Assembly: GCA_963723745.1 (NCBI GenBank)
Contig: CAVRRZ010000006.1
Location: 283,743 to 347,742, forward strand
Direction: 5' to 3'
Length of the DNA stretch: 64,000 nucleotides
From: CAVRRZ01 sp963723745
Lineage (GTDB): Bacteria > Actinomycetota > Actinomycetes > Mycobacteriales > Geodermatophilaceae
The notes under the pieces were generated by a model, which searched no databases, was not told the DNA's origin, and saw only the letters and a program-made list of their open reading frames with translations. The stretch's first letter is position 1. Every line of letters begins with the position of its first letter. The translations under genes were made by a program, and so were the position numbers. This document shows, one piece after another, positions 1 to 8,721 of this stretch.

Positions 1-264
1 ATCGCCGCATCACTGGCGCGACACGCCCCATCGGTCCCAGTGGTCACGGTGGTCAGCGGCGACGATGACCGGATGGACGGGACTGCGGCTGCTGCCGAGG
101 AGACGATGACCCAGGTCGTCGCCGCGGCCGCCGGCCTGGCCCGGCCCGGCGACACGGTGCTGCTGGCGCCGGCCGCCGCCTCCATGGACGTCTTCACCGA
201 CTACGGCCACCGCGGCCGTGCCTTCGCCGACGCCGTCCGCGCCCTGACCGGCGGCGACCGGTGA
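1..264 (+). CDS. murD: UDP-N-acetylmuramoyl-L-alanine:D-glutamate ligase, C-terminal end (partial)
   Basis: This is the last 87 codons of MurD, the cytoplasmic ligase that adds D-glutamate to UDP-MurNAc-L-Ala in peptidoglycan synthesis; the rest lies left of the window. The visible part reads into the typical MurD C-terminal block (VLLAPAAASMDVFTDYGHRG), matching the family's LLSPacaSfDmFxdfexRG motif that contributes to nucleotide and substrate binding. It ends in TGA, which overlaps the GTG start of ftsW in a GTGA arrangement, so the two genes are probably translationally coupled in the division and cell wall (dcw) operon. Identity rests on this motif plus the downstream order ftsW-murG-murC-ftsQ-ftsZ. 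Confidence 0.9.
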   Translation: MAASLARHAPSVPVVTVVSGDDDRMDGTAAAAEETMTQVVAAAAGLARPGDTVLLAPAAASMDVFTDYGHRGRAFADAVRALTGGDR

Positions 265-1895
265 CGGCGACCACCGGCGCGCCGCGCACCCGGCGCGGCC
301 GCACCCCGTGCGCCCCGCGGCCGCCTCGGGCCGGCCTGGCTCGACGGACCCATGACCAGCAGCCACCTGGTCCTCGGCGCGGCCGGACTGCTGCTGGCCA
401 TCGGCCTGGTGATCGTCTTCTCCGCCTCGTCGATCGAGGCCGCCCTCAACAAGCAGCCGCCCTGGCAGCCCGGGGTCACGCAGCTGATCTGGGCCGCCGT
501 CGGGCTCGTGGCCCATGCTGGTCGCCCTGCGGCTGCCGGTCGGTTTCCTGCGCCGCTGGTCGCCGATCGCCCTGCTGGTCGTCACGGCGATGCTGGCGGT
601 GGTCTGGATACCCGGCATCGGTCTCGAGCTCAACGGCGTCCCGCCAGTGGTTCGACCTCGGCTTCGCCAACTTCCAGCCGTCCGAGGCGGCCAAGCTGGT
701 CTTCGCGCTGTGGGGCGCGCACGTGCTCGCCCTGCGGGAGCGGTACCTGACCACGACGTCGCTGCTGGTGCCGGTGCTGCCGGTCTTCCTCTTCCTCTCG
801 CTGCTGCTCATCCTCGAGCCGGACTTCGGCGGCGTCGTGACGCTCGGGCTCGTGCTGGTCGGCCTGCTGTGGGCCGGCGGCATGCCGTTGCGCTGGTTCG
901 GGGCTCTCGCCCTCGCCGGCGCTGCGCTGCTCGCGCTGCTGGTGGCGATCGCGCCCTACCGGATGCGGCGGATCACCTCGTTCCTGGACCCGTTCGCCGA
1001 CCGTGGGGACAGCGGCTTCCAGGCCATCCAGGGGTTCTACGCGCTCGCCTCGGGCGGCCTGTCCGGAGTGGGCCTGGGCAACAGCCGGATGAAGGCGAAG
1101 CTGCTGCCCGAGGCCGAGTCCGACTACATCTTCGCGATCATCGGCGAGGAACTGGGCTTCCTCGGCTGCCTCGTCGTGATCACGCTCTACGGCGTCCTCG
1201 CCTACGCGGGCTTCCGCATCGCCCGCCGTTCGGCCGACCGGTTCGTCCAGCTGGCCAGCACCGCGATCACCGTGTGGCTGATCGGTCAGGCCTCCCTGAA
1301 CATGGGCTACGTGGTGGGCCTGCTCCCGGTCACCGGTGTGACCCTGCCGCTGATCTCCAAGGGGGGCACGTCGCTGGTGCTGACGCTGTTCGCGGTGGGG
1401 CTGCTGGCTCGCTTCGCCCGCGCCGAACCGGCCGCCATCGAGGCCCAGCGCACGGCGTCCCGGGGGCGGCTGAGCCGGTGGCTGCTGCCGGTCCCGACGG
1501 CCCCCGTCGCCCCCGTGCGACCGCGCCGGCGCCCCGAGGAACGCGGCGGTCGCGGCCCCGCGGTGGGTGGCGGCCGGACGGTCGTGCACGCTCGCGGGAT
1601 GCCCCGCCGTCCGCAGGGGACCACGCAGGGCACCATGCGGGGCGCGGCGCCGGGCGCGGGGCAGGGCCGCCCGCCGGCCGGCGGTGAGCGACGCCGCGGT
1701 GGCGAGGCCCGCTCCGACGAGCGGCGGCTGCCCGTCGCCGACGTCCGGCGTTCGCCCGCGCGGGCCGACGTGCCCCGTGCGGCGGCGCCGCGCGACGGGC
1801 GGCGCGCCGTCCCGCCGGCCCATGAGGTGCGCGCGCAGCCGCCGGCCGGCCGCGGGGCGCCGGCGCGCACCGGTCGACCGGGGCGGACCTCGTGA
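261..1895 (+). CDS. ftsW: Lipid II polymerase FtsW (SEDS family), frame broken three times in this sequence
   Basis: FtsW is the integral membrane SEDS glycosyltransferase that polymerises lipid II at the septum with its partner class b PBP. The start is GTG at 261, overlapping the murD stop. The protein is read in three frames: 261 to about 300, then about 320-512 (AWLDGPMTSSHLVLGAAG), then about 515-640, then back to the first frame from about 645 (QWFDLGFANFQPSEAAKL) to the end. Each step is +1 and fits one extra base; two fall in CC/CCC runs near 512 and 641. Family motifs are present: FSASS, FQPSEAAKL, and the late ISKGGTS block. An unusual arginine/proline-rich tail of about 130 residues follows the last membrane segment. 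Corrected length is about 543 residues. The TGA overlaps the murG GTG start. FtsW is essential in most bacteria, so the breaks are probably sequence errors. Confidence 0.85.
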   Translation: MTATTGAPRTRRGRTPCAPRPPRAGLARRTHDQQPPGPRRGRTAAGHRPGDRLLRLVDRGRPQQAAALAARGHAADLGRRRARGPCWSPCGCRSVSCAAGRRSPCWSSRRCWRWSGYPASVSSSTASRQWFDLGFANFQPSEAAKLVFALWGAHVLALRERYLTTTSLLVPVLPVFLFLSLLLILEPDFGGVVTLGLVLVGLLWAGGMPLRWFGALALAGAALLALLVAIAPYRMRRITSFLDPFADRGDSGFQAIQGFYALASGGLSGVGLGNSRMKAKLLPEAESDYIFAIIGEELGFLGCLVVITLYGVLAYAGFRIARRSADRFVQLASTAITVWLIGQASLNMGYVVGLLPVTGVTLPLISKGGTSLVLTLFAVGLLARFARAEPAAIEAQRTASRGRLSRWLLPVPTAPVAPVRPRRRPEERGGRGPAVGGGRTVVHARGMPRRPQGTTQGTMRGAAPGAGQGRPPAGGERRRGGEARSDERRLPVADVRRSPARADVPRAAAPRDGRRAVPPAHEVRAQPPAGRGAPARTGRPGRTS

Positions 1896-2989
1896 CGGTC
1901 TCGGTGGTGCTCGCCGGGGGCGGCACCGGCGGCCACATCGAGCCGATGCTCGCGCTGGCCGACGCCCTCTCGCGGCGGGGCGACCCGCCACGGATCACCT
2001 GCCTGGGTACCGCCCGCGGCATGGAGACCCGGCTGGTGCCCGCGCGCGGGTACGACCTGCGGCTGATCCCGCCGGTGCCGCTCCCGCGCCGGCTCACCCC
2101 CGACCTGCTGCGGGTACCGGGACGCGTCGTCTCGTCGGTGCGGGAGACGCGTGCCGTGCTCGCCGACGTCGCCGCCGACGTCGTCGTCGGCTTCGGCGGC
2201 TACGTGGCGCTGCCGGCCTACCTCGCCGCGCGTCGCGCGGGCATCCCGATCGTCGTGCACGAGCAGAACGCCCTGCCCGGCCTGGCCAACCGCATCGGCG
2301 CGCGCCTGGCCGCCCGCGTGGCGGTGACCGTGCCCGGCACGCCGCTGCACGCCGGGGAGCTCGTCGGGATGCCGCTGCGGCGGGCCATCAGCGGGCTCGA
2401 CCGCGAGGCTCGGCGGGCCGAGGCGCGGGCCGCCTTCGGGCTGGACGCCGACCGCCCCACGCTCCTGGTCGTCGGGGGCTCGCAGGGGGCGGCCTCGCTC
2501 AACCGGGCCGCCGTCGCAGCGGCCGACGTCCTCACCGCGGCCGGGGTGCAGGTCCTGCACGCCCGCGGGCCGAAGAACACCGACGTCGCCGTGCCGGCCC
2601 GCCCCGCGGGCGACACGCCCTACGTCGTCGTGGACTATCTGGAACGCATGGACCTCGCCTACGCCGCCGCGGACCTCGCCCTCTGCCGGGCCGGCGCCGT
2701 CACCGTCGCCGAGCTGGCGGCCGTGGGGCTGCCGGCCGCGTTCGTGCCGCTGCCCATCGGCAACGGCGAGCAGCGGCGCAACGCGCTGCCCCTCGTCGAG
2801 GCCGGGGGCGCGCTCCTGATCGAGGACGCGCAGCTGTCCGGCGAGTGGATCGCGCAGCGGCTGGTGCCGCTGCTGACCGATCCCGAGGCCTTGACCGGCT
2901 ACGCCCGCAACGCCGCGGCCGCCGGAGCTCCGGACGCCGACGAGAGACTCGCCGACATCGTGCTGGAGATCGCGCATGAGCGCCGCTGA
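1892..2989 (+). CDS. murG: UDP-GlcNAc:lipid I GlcNAc transferase MurG
   Basis: MurG transfers GlcNAc from UDP-GlcNAc to lipid I, giving lipid II on the inner face of the membrane. The 365-residue product has the normal family length. It opens with the glycine-rich acceptor-site loop GGGTGGHIEP (residues 9-18), where many MurG proteins have GGTGGHxxPa. It also has HEQNALPGLANR (about 125-136), VVGGSQGA (about 193-200) and the donor-binding segment CRAGAVTVAEL followed by GNGEQRRNA. The GTG start overlaps the ftsW stop and the 3' end overlaps murC by 14 bases, as expected inside the dcw operon. Confidence 0.95.
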   Translation: MTVSVVLAGGGTGGHIEPMLALADALSRRGDPPRITCLGTARGMETRLVPARGYDLRLIPPVPLPRRLTPDLLRVPGRVVSSVRETRAVLADVAADVVVGFGGYVALPAYLAARRAGIPIVVHEQNALPGLANRIGARLAARVAVTVPGTPLHAGELVGMPLRRAISGLDREARRAEARAAFGLDADRPTLLVVGGSQGAASLNRAAVAAADVLTAAGVQVLHARGPKNTDVAVPARPAGDTPYVVVDYLERMDLAYAAADLALCRAGAVTVAELAAVGLPAAFVPLPIGNGEQRRNALPLVEAGGALLIEDAQLSGEWIAQRLVPLLTDPEALTGYARNAAAAGAPDADERLADIVLEIAHERR

Positions 2990-4427
2990 CGTCGCGGCCT
3001 GGTCGGCGCCCGTGCCGACGCTGCCGGAGCTGGGTGCGGTGCACTTCGTGGGCATCGGCGGCGCCGGGATGAGCGGGATCGCCCGCATCCTGCTCGCCCG
3101 CGGGGTCCGCGTCTCCGGCAGCGACCGGCGCGACACCCCCACGCTCCTGGCGTTGCGCGCGCTGGGGGCGCGGGTGAGCGTCGGCCACGACCCGGCGCAC
3201 CTCGGCGACGCCGACACGGTCGTCGTGTCGACCGCGATCCGCGCCGACAACCCGGAGCTGGTCGCCGCCCGCGAGCGGGGTCTGGCCGTGCTGCCGCGTG
3301 CGGTGGCGCTGGCTGCGGTCATGGCCGGGCGGCGCAGCGTCGCCGTGGCCGGCACCCACGGCAAGACCTCGACCACCTCCATGCTGACCGTGGCCGTGCA
3401 GGCCTGCGGCGCCGACCCCTCCTTCGCCATCGGCGGCGACCTCAACGAGTCGGGCAGCAACGCGCACGCCGGCGAGGGCGACGTCTTCGTGGCCGAGGCC
3501 GACGAGAGCGACCGGTCGTTCCTGCTCCTCGACCCGTTCGCGGCGGTGGTCACCAACGTCGAGGCCGATCACCTCGACAACTACGGCGACCTGGCGGCGG
3601 TCGAGGCGGCGTTCGACACGTTCCTCGGCACCCTCGACGCCGCCGGCTTCGCCGTCCTCTGCGCCGACGACCCCGGGTCCGCGCGGCTCCGCGCCGTCGA
3701 CACCTCGGCCCGGGTGCGCACCTACGGCACCGCCGCCGACGCCGACCTGCGCCTGGTCGACCTGTCCGTCGGCCCGGAGGGCACCGGGTACACCGCGGTC
3801 CTCGACGGCCGCGAGCTGGGGCGCGTGCGCATCCAGCTGCCCGGCGAGCACATGGCGCTCAACAGCGCCGCGGCGCTCCTGGCCGGTCTCGAGCTGGGGC
3901 TGCCGGCCGCCCGGCTGATCGACGGCCTCGCCCGCTTCGGCGGCGTCCACCGTCGCTTCGAGCTCAAGGGCGTCGTCGGCGGCGTGCGCGTGTACGACGA
4001 CTACGCCCACCACCCGACGGAGGTCACCGCGCAGTTGCGGGCCGCGCGGTCGGTCGTGGGGGAGGGGCGCCTCGTGGTGGCCTTCCAGCCGCACCTCTAC
4101 AGCCGCACCCAGGAGTTCGCCGAGGGCTTCGGTCACGCCCTGGGGCTCGCCGACGAGGTCGTGGTCATGGACGTGTACGGCGCCCGCGAGGACCCGGTGC
4201 CGGGCGTCACGGGGGCGATGGTGGCCGAGGCCGTGCCGCTGCCGTCGGACCGGGTGCACTTCGAGCCGTCGTGGTCGGCCACCGCCCCCGCACTGGCGGC
4301 GCGCGCCCGGCCGGGTGACCTCGTCGTGACGATGGGCGCCGGCGACGTCTCCATGGTGGGGCCCGAGGTGCTCGAGGCGCTCCGGTCCGGGGCCGCCGGG
4401 CAGGGGGAGCCGGGCGGCGGCGCATGA
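2976..4427 (+). CDS. murC: UDP-N-acetylmuramate:L-alanine ligase MurC
   Basis: MurC is the ATP-dependent ligase that adds the first amino acid, L-alanine, to UDP-MurNAc. The 483-residue protein shows the Mur ligase layout: an N-terminal UDP-binding fold starting HFVGIGGAGMSGIARIL, the central ATP P-loop GTHGKTSTTSM near residue 128, the motif EADESDRSF, and the C-terminal DYAHHPTEV near 344. The ATG lies inside the end of murG. The 3' end overlaps ftsQ by an ATGA tetranucleotide. No anomalies were seen. Confidence 0.96.
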   Translation: MSAADVAAWSAPVPTLPELGAVHFVGIGGAGMSGIARILLARGVRVSGSDRRDTPTLLALRALGARVSVGHDPAHLGDADTVVVSTAIRADNPELVAARERGLAVLPRAVALAAVMAGRRSVAVAGTHGKTSTTSMLTVAVQACGADPSFAIGGDLNESGSNAHAGEGDVFVAEADESDRSFLLLDPFAAVVTNVEADHLDNYGDLAAVEAAFDTFLGTLDAAGFAVLCADDPGSARLRAVDTSARVRTYGTAADADLRLVDLSVGPEGTGYTAVLDGRELGRVRIQLPGEHMALNSAAALLAGLELGLPAARLIDGLARFGGVHRRFELKGVVGGVRVYDDYAHHPTEVTAQLRAARSVVGEGRLVVAFQPHLYSRTQEFAEGFGHALGLADEVVVMDVYGAREDPVPGVTGAMVAEAVPLPSDRVHFEPSWSATAPALAARARPGDLVVTMGAGDVSMVGPEVLEALRSGAAGQGEPGGGA

Positions 4428-5293
4428 ACCGCACCGGCCTGACCACCCGCGACCGGCTGCGGGGCCAGCGCGTCGGCGAGCCCCGCCCGGAGCGGCGGCG
4501 GTCGACCGCCCGCCGCGACGCGAGCGGGGCCCGCAGGCAGCGGGCCGCCGGGCGGGCGCGGACCTCGTCCACCCGCGTCACCCCGCTGCGCACGCGCCGG
4601 CGGTCCCGGTACCGCCGACCGCTCCTGGCCGCGGCAGCCCTGCTGGCCGTCGCGGGCCTGGTCGCCTTCCTGTGGGCCGGGCCGCTGTTCGCCGTCCGCG
4701 AGGTGCGGGTGGACGGGCTGGTGACGCTCCCGGCGGACCAGGTGCAGCAGGCCGCCGGGATCGAGCCGGACACGCCGCTGCTCGAGGTGGACGTCGACGC
4801 GGCCGAGGTCCGGGTCGCGGGCTTGCCGCAGGTGGCCTCCGTGGAGGTCACCCGGGGATGGCCGAGCAGCGTCGTCATCACGGTCGTGGAGCGCACGCCG
4901 GTCGCCGTGGTCGAGGACGCCGGCCTGCGCACCCTGGTCGACGGCGAGGGGGTGCTCTTCGACACCATCTCCGGCGCGCCACCCGAGGGCGTCATGCCGC
5001 TGGAGGTGTCCGACCCCGGTCCGGACGACCCGGCCACCGCGGCTGCCCTCACCGCGATCGACGCGCTGCCGGACGAGGTCCGAGCCCGGGTCGTCGGCGT
5101 CCTGGCCGACTCGGCGCCCGTCGCGGTCAGCATGCGGCTCGACGACGGGACCGTCGTCCGGTGGGGTGACGGGCAGGAGCCGGCCGAGAAGGCGGCGGTG
5201 CTCACCGCACTGCTGCAGCAGATCGAGTCAGGCGGCCTCGAGCCGGCCGGTGAGCTCGACGTCAGCACGCCCGGCGCCGTCGTCCTCCGCTGA
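4424..5293 (+). CDS. ftsQ: Cell division protein FtsQ
   Basis: FtsQ is the bitopic divisome scaffold linking early and late division proteins. The 289-residue product has a long arginine-rich cytoplasmic N-terminus (about 65 residues), one membrane segment near residues 66-87 (LLAAAALLAVAGLVAFLW), then the periplasmic POTRA domain (FAVREVRVDGLVTLPADQV) and the FtsQ beta domain. The ATG overlaps the murC stop. A 438-base gap follows before ftsZ, so ftsZ probably also has its own promoter. Confidence 0.93.
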   Translation: MNRTGLTTRDRLRGQRVGEPRPERRRSTARRDASGARRQRAAGRARTSSTRVTPLRTRRRSRYRRPLLAAAALLAVAGLVAFLWAGPLFAVREVRVDGLVTLPADQVQQAAGIEPDTPLLEVDVDAAEVRVAGLPQVASVEVTRGWPSSVVITVVERTPVAVVEDAGLRTLVDGEGVLFDTISGAPPEGVMPLEVSDPGPDDPATAAALTAIDALPDEVRARVVGVLADSAPVAVSMRLDDGTVVRWGDGQEPAEKAAVLTALLQQIESGGLEPAGELDVSTPGAVVLR

Positions 5294-5731
5294 CCCCCTC
5301 CACCGTCCGCGCGCGGCCGACCGGCCGGGCCGCCCTCGGCCTCCCCGGAGGGCCAGGCGTGCGCGTCCTGCGCTCGCGGACGGCGGAGGTCGCAGAGCGT
5401 GCCCGGACGATCGCGCTGGGGGTGCCCGCCGGACACGCCCGGCACCGCGACACGCCCGACCACAGAAACAAATGTCGCGCATGTGATTCACGGTGCGGGT
5501 GGGAGTCTGCACCCCCACATGAGACGTTTCCGGGGCGGGTCGTCACACCTCGTGAGGTTGCTGTGACCAGTGTGTCGTCGGTGTCGACCGCAGCGGCGCG
5601 ACACCGACACGCCGGTCGCCGGAGGGTGCTTGTAGCGCCTCTCTCGGCGCACCTAACTTCATCCCCGTCGACGCAGTTGACATAACTATAAGGCTCTACT
5701 TGAGGATGAGGCTTCAGTTGAGGAGCGCCGC
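5294..5731 (+). promoter_or_regulatory. ftsQ-ftsZ intergenic region, likely ftsZ promoter(s)
   Basis: This 438-base gap holds no gene that I can support. The last 100 bases are much richer in A and T than the surroundings. They contain TTGACA at 5677-5682, and TATAAG at 5687-5692, which is too close to pair with it. TTGTAG near 5630 with TAACTT about 18 bases later is another possible pair. Two TTGAGG hexamers follow at about 5700 and 5718. An everted pair GTCACA (5542-5547) and TGTGAC (5562-5567) could be a regulator site. ftsZ is strongly regulated in actinobacteria, so several promoters are plausible, but no single one can be fixed from sequence. Confidence 0.4.
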
Positions 5732-7024
5732 ATGACACCTCCGCACAACTACTTGGCGGTCATCAAGGTCGTCGGCATCGGCGGCGGCGGGGTGAACGCG
5801 GTCAATCGGATGATCGAGGTCGGCCTCAAGGGCGTCGAGTTCATCGCGATCAACACCGATGCCCAGGCCCTGCTGATGAGCGACGCCGACGTCAAGCTCG
5901 ACGTCGGCCGCGAACTGACCCGCGGGCTGGGCGCCGGCGCCCAGCCCGACGTCGGCCGGCAGGCGGCCGAGGACCACCGCGAGGAGATCGAGGAGGTCCT
6001 CAAGGGGGCCGACATGGTCTTCGTGACCGCGGGGGAGGGCGGCGGCACCGGCACCGGTGGCGCGCCCGTCGTCGCCTCGATCGCCCGCAAGCTCGGCGCG
6101 CTCACCATCGGTGTGGTCACCCGCCCGTTCGCCTTCGAGGGCAAGCGGCGCGCCGTGCAGGCCGAGTCGGGCATCGAGGAGCTGCGCAACGAGTGCGACA
6201 CGCTCATCGTGATCCCGAACGACCGGCTGCTCCAGCTCGGCGACCGCAACGTCAGCGTGATGGACGCGTTCCGCACCGCCGACCAGGTGCTGCTCTCCGG
6301 CGTCCAGGGCATCACGGACCTGATCACCACCCCTGGTCTGATCAACCTGGACTTCGCCGACGTCAAGTCGGTCATGTCCGGTGCGGGGTCGGCGCTGATG
6401 GGCATCGGCAGCGCCCGCGGCGACAACCGCGCCCTGCTGGCCGCGGAGCAGGCGATCGCCAGCCCGCTGCTCGAGGCGTCGATGGAGGGCGCCCACGGCG
6501 TGCTGCTGTCGATCTCGGGCGGGTCCGACCTCGGTCTCTTCGAGATCAACGAGGCCGCGTCCCTGGTCTCCGACGCCGCGCACGCCGATGCCAACATCAT
6601 CTTCGGCGCCGTCATCGACGACGCGCTCGGTGACGAGGTACGGGTGACCGTCATCGCCGCAGGCTTCGACGGTGGGCGCCCCAGCAGCCGCAAGGACGCC
6701 GGTACGACGTCGCTGCCCACGAGCCCGCCGCCTGCGGCGCCCGTGGTGCCGGGGCTGCCCCGTCCGCTCGGCGGCCTGCCGGCCGGGGTGCGACAGGTGA
6801 CCCCGTCGCAGCCCGCTCCCGCGGCGACCCCCGCCGCTGCCCCGGCGTCCAACGGCACCCCCGCGCCGGCCCCGGCCGGCCGGCCGGCTCCCGTGGCCAA
6901 TGGCGGGGGCATCACGGTGCCGCCGCTGCCGCCGGTCCCGGGCCCGGCGGCCAACGGCCGCAGGCCGCTGTCCAGCGAGGACTTCGAGGAAGAGCTGGAC
7001 ATCCCGGAGTTCCTCCGCCAGTGA
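5732..7024 (+). CDS. ftsZ: Cell division GTPase FtsZ
   Basis: FtsZ is the tubulin-like GTPase that forms the cytokinetic ring. The 430-residue protein contains the nucleotide-binding loop GGGGVNAVNRM near the N-terminus, the tubulin signature GGGTGTGGAPVVA near residue 103, the T7 synergy loop NLDFADVKSV near 205, a proline/alanine-rich linker from about residue 325, and the C-terminal tail peptide DIPEFLRQ that binds partners such as FtsW and SepF. The ATG at 5732 follows GAGGAGCG. The stop overlaps the GTG start of the next gene. Confidence 0.98.
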   Translation: MTPPHNYLAVIKVVGIGGGGVNAVNRMIEVGLKGVEFIAINTDAQALLMSDADVKLDVGRELTRGLGAGAQPDVGRQAAEDHREEIEEVLKGADMVFVTAGEGGGTGTGGAPVVASIARKLGALTIGVVTRPFAFEGKRRAVQAESGIEELRNECDTLIVIPNDRLLQLGDRNVSVMDAFRTADQVLLSGVQGITDLITTPGLINLDFADVKSVMSGAGSALMGIGSARGDNRALLAAEQAIASPLLEASMEGAHGVLLSISGGSDLGLFEINEAASLVSDAAHADANIIFGAVIDDALGDEVRVTVIAAGFDGGRPSSRKDAGTTSLPTSPPPAAPVVPGLPRPLGGLPAGVRQVTPSQPAPAATPAAAPASNGTPAPAPAGRPAPVANGGGITVPPLPPVPGPAANGRRPLSSEDFEEELDIPEFLRQ

Positions 7025-7755
7025 CGGGTACCGGACCGGCCGCCCCTCCGACGGTGCGACCCCGCAGGGTCGTCACCGACCGGAGGGGCGGCCGGTCCTC
7101 GCCTCCCTACGACTCGTTCAACCTCGGCGACCACGTCGGAGACCGTCCGGACGACGTCGCCGCCAACCGCGGGCGCGTCGCCCGCGAACTGGGCGTCCCG
7201 GTCGACCGGCTGGTGTGGATGAGCCAGGTGCACGGCACCGGCGTCGCCGTGGTCGAGGGCCCCCAGGCCGACCCCCTCGTGGACACCGACGCGGTCGTCA
7301 CCCGGACGCCGGGCCTGGTGCTGGGCGTCCTGGCCGCCGACTGCGTGCCCGTCCTGCTCGCCGACCCGCTGGCCGGCGTCGTGGCGGCCGCGCACGCGGG
7401 CCGCGAGGGCGTCCGGCTGGGTGTCGTGCCGGCCGCCGTCGAGCGGATGATCTCGCTCGGGGCGCGCCCCGAGCGGATCGGCGCCCTGCTGGGCCCGGCC
7501 ATCTGCGGGTCCTGCTACGAGGTGCCGGCGGCTGTGCAGGCCGAGGTGGGACGGGCGGCGCCCGACGCCGTCGTCCGCACCCGTCGCGGTACCGCCGGGC
7601 TGGACCTGCGCGCCGGGCTCGAGGGCGTGCTCCGCCGCCTGGGTGTGGCCGAGGTGGTGCACGACCCGCGCTGCACGTCCGAGGACCGCCGGCTGTTCTC
7701 CTATCGGCGCGACGGCACGACCGGACGGCAGGCCGGGCTGGTGTGGCTGGGTTGA
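7021..7755 (+). CDS. pgeF: Peptidoglycan editing factor PgeF / YfiH (laccase-domain) family protein
   Basis: This 244-residue product belongs to the Cu-oxidase_4 (DUF152) family, whose E. coli member YfiH/PgeF removes wrongly incorporated L-Ser from UDP-MurNAc-peptide. Family metal-site motifs are clear: SQVHGTGVAVV, TPGLVLGVLAADCVPVLL and AAHAGREGV, with a late C-terminal block DPRCTSEDRRLFSYRRDG. It starts with GTG overlapping the ftsZ stop, a position widely conserved in actinobacteria between ftsZ and yggS. The editing role here is inferred from the family. Confidence 0.88.
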   Translation: MTGTGPAAPPTVRPRRVVTDRRGGRSSPPYDSFNLGDHVGDRPDDVAANRGRVARELGVPVDRLVWMSQVHGTGVAVVEGPQADPLVDTDAVVTRTPGLVLGVLAADCVPVLLADPLAGVVAAAHAGREGVRLGVVPAAVERMISLGARPERIGALLGPAICGSCYEVPAAVQAEVGRAAPDAVVRTRRGTAGLDLRAGLEGVLRRLGVAEVVHDPRCTSEDRRLFSYRRDGTTGRQAGLVWLG

Positions 7756-7764
7756 CGACCCCCG

Positions 7765-7818
7765 CTCGACGCTGATCATCGTCGAGTGGCCGGCCCGCTC
7801 GCCGTGCCGGGCGGCCAC
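7765..7818 (+). terminator. Two adjacent hairpins after pgeF
   Basis: CTCGACG and CGTCGAG (7765-7771 and 7780-7786) form a perfect 7-bp stem. It is followed directly by GTGGCC...GGCCAC arms with an inner GCCCG/CGGGC stem (7786-7818). There is no T-run. They could attenuate or end transcription between pgeF and yggS. Confidence 0.35.
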
Positions 7819-7866
7819 ATGACGATGCTCGCCGGGGGGAAGAGCGACGGCTGAGAGGATCGTTCC

Positions 7867-8637
7867 GTGGCCCGCCTCGAGCAGAACCTGCATGCCGTGC
7901 GTGCCCGCATCGACGCCGCGGCCCGGTCCGCCGGCCGTGAGCCGTCGTCCGTGGCGCTCCTGGCGGTCAGCAAGACCTGGCCCGCGTCGGACGTCGCGGC
8001 GCTCGCCGGCCTGGGCCAGCACGACTTCGGGGAGAACCGGGCGCAGGAGCTGCTCGACAAGGCCGGCGAGATCGCCGCGCTCACGGACGGCCCGGTCCGG
8101 TGGCACTTCGTGGGTCAGCTGCAACGGAACAAGGCCGCGGCCGTCGCTCGTCTCGGTGCGGTCGTGCATTCGGTCGACCGGGCGGCGCTGGCGCGCACCC
8201 TGGACCGGGTGGGGCAGGAGACCGGCCGCCCGGTGGAGGTCTTCGTCCAGGTCGACTTGGGCGGTCCCGAGGGCGAGGTCGCCGCGCGGGGGGGAGTGCC
8301 CGCGGCGGAGGTGCCGGCGCTCGCCGACCTGGTCGGCGGTTGCACCGGGCTGGTCCTGCGCGGCCTGATGGCCGTCGCCCCGCGCGGCCGGTCGGCGGGG
8401 CCGGCGTTCGCCGCGCTCGCCGACGCGGCCGCCCGCATGCGCGTCGACCACCCGGGGGCGGTGGACGTCTCCGCCGGCATGTCGGGGGACCTGGAGGAGG
8501 CGGTCGCGGCCGGCGCGACGATCGTGCGTGTCGGAACCGCGATCTTCGGACACCGGCCCCTAGTCTCCTCGAAGGATCGGGTATCGCTGACCACACGAGT
8601 CACACCAGCCACAGGCGCCCCCGAGGCATCTCGCTGA
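7867..8637 (+). CDS. yggS: YggS family pyridoxal-phosphate homeostasis protein
   Basis: The 256-residue protein is a PLP-binding, alanine-racemase-fold protein that buffers PLP and affects amino acid and keto acid balance. Motifs include the PLP lysine in AVSKTWPASDV (about residues 33-43), GENRAQELLDK, HFVGQLQRNK and the late SAGMSGDLEEAVAAGATIVRVGTAIFG split over the phosphate-binding end. The GTG start at 7867 has no strong Shine-Dalgarno sequence. The gene sits between pgeF and sepF, its usual actinobacterial place. Confidence 0.93.
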   Translation: MARLEQNLHAVRARIDAAARSAGREPSSVALLAVSKTWPASDVAALAGLGQHDFGENRAQELLDKAGEIAALTDGPVRWHFVGQLQRNKAAAVARLGAVVHSVDRAALARTLDRVGQETGRPVEVFVQVDLGGPEGEVAARGGVPAAEVPALADLVGGCTGLVLRGLMAVAPRGRSAGPAFAALADAAARMRVDHPGAVDVSAGMSGDLEEAVAAGATIVRVGTAIFGHRPLVSSKDRVSLTTRVTPATGAPEASR

Positions 8638-8721
8638 TTGGCGAGTGCTGACGAGCACCTGGTCGACGAGGTCCAACACCGGACGGACGCGCTGTCGCAC
8701 AGCGACGAAGGGGGAGGTCTG

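Noticed and set aside
5677..5692. TTGACA and TATAAG upstream of ftsZ as one promoter
   Set aside because: They are only 4 bases apart, too close to serve as -35 and -10 of the same promoter.
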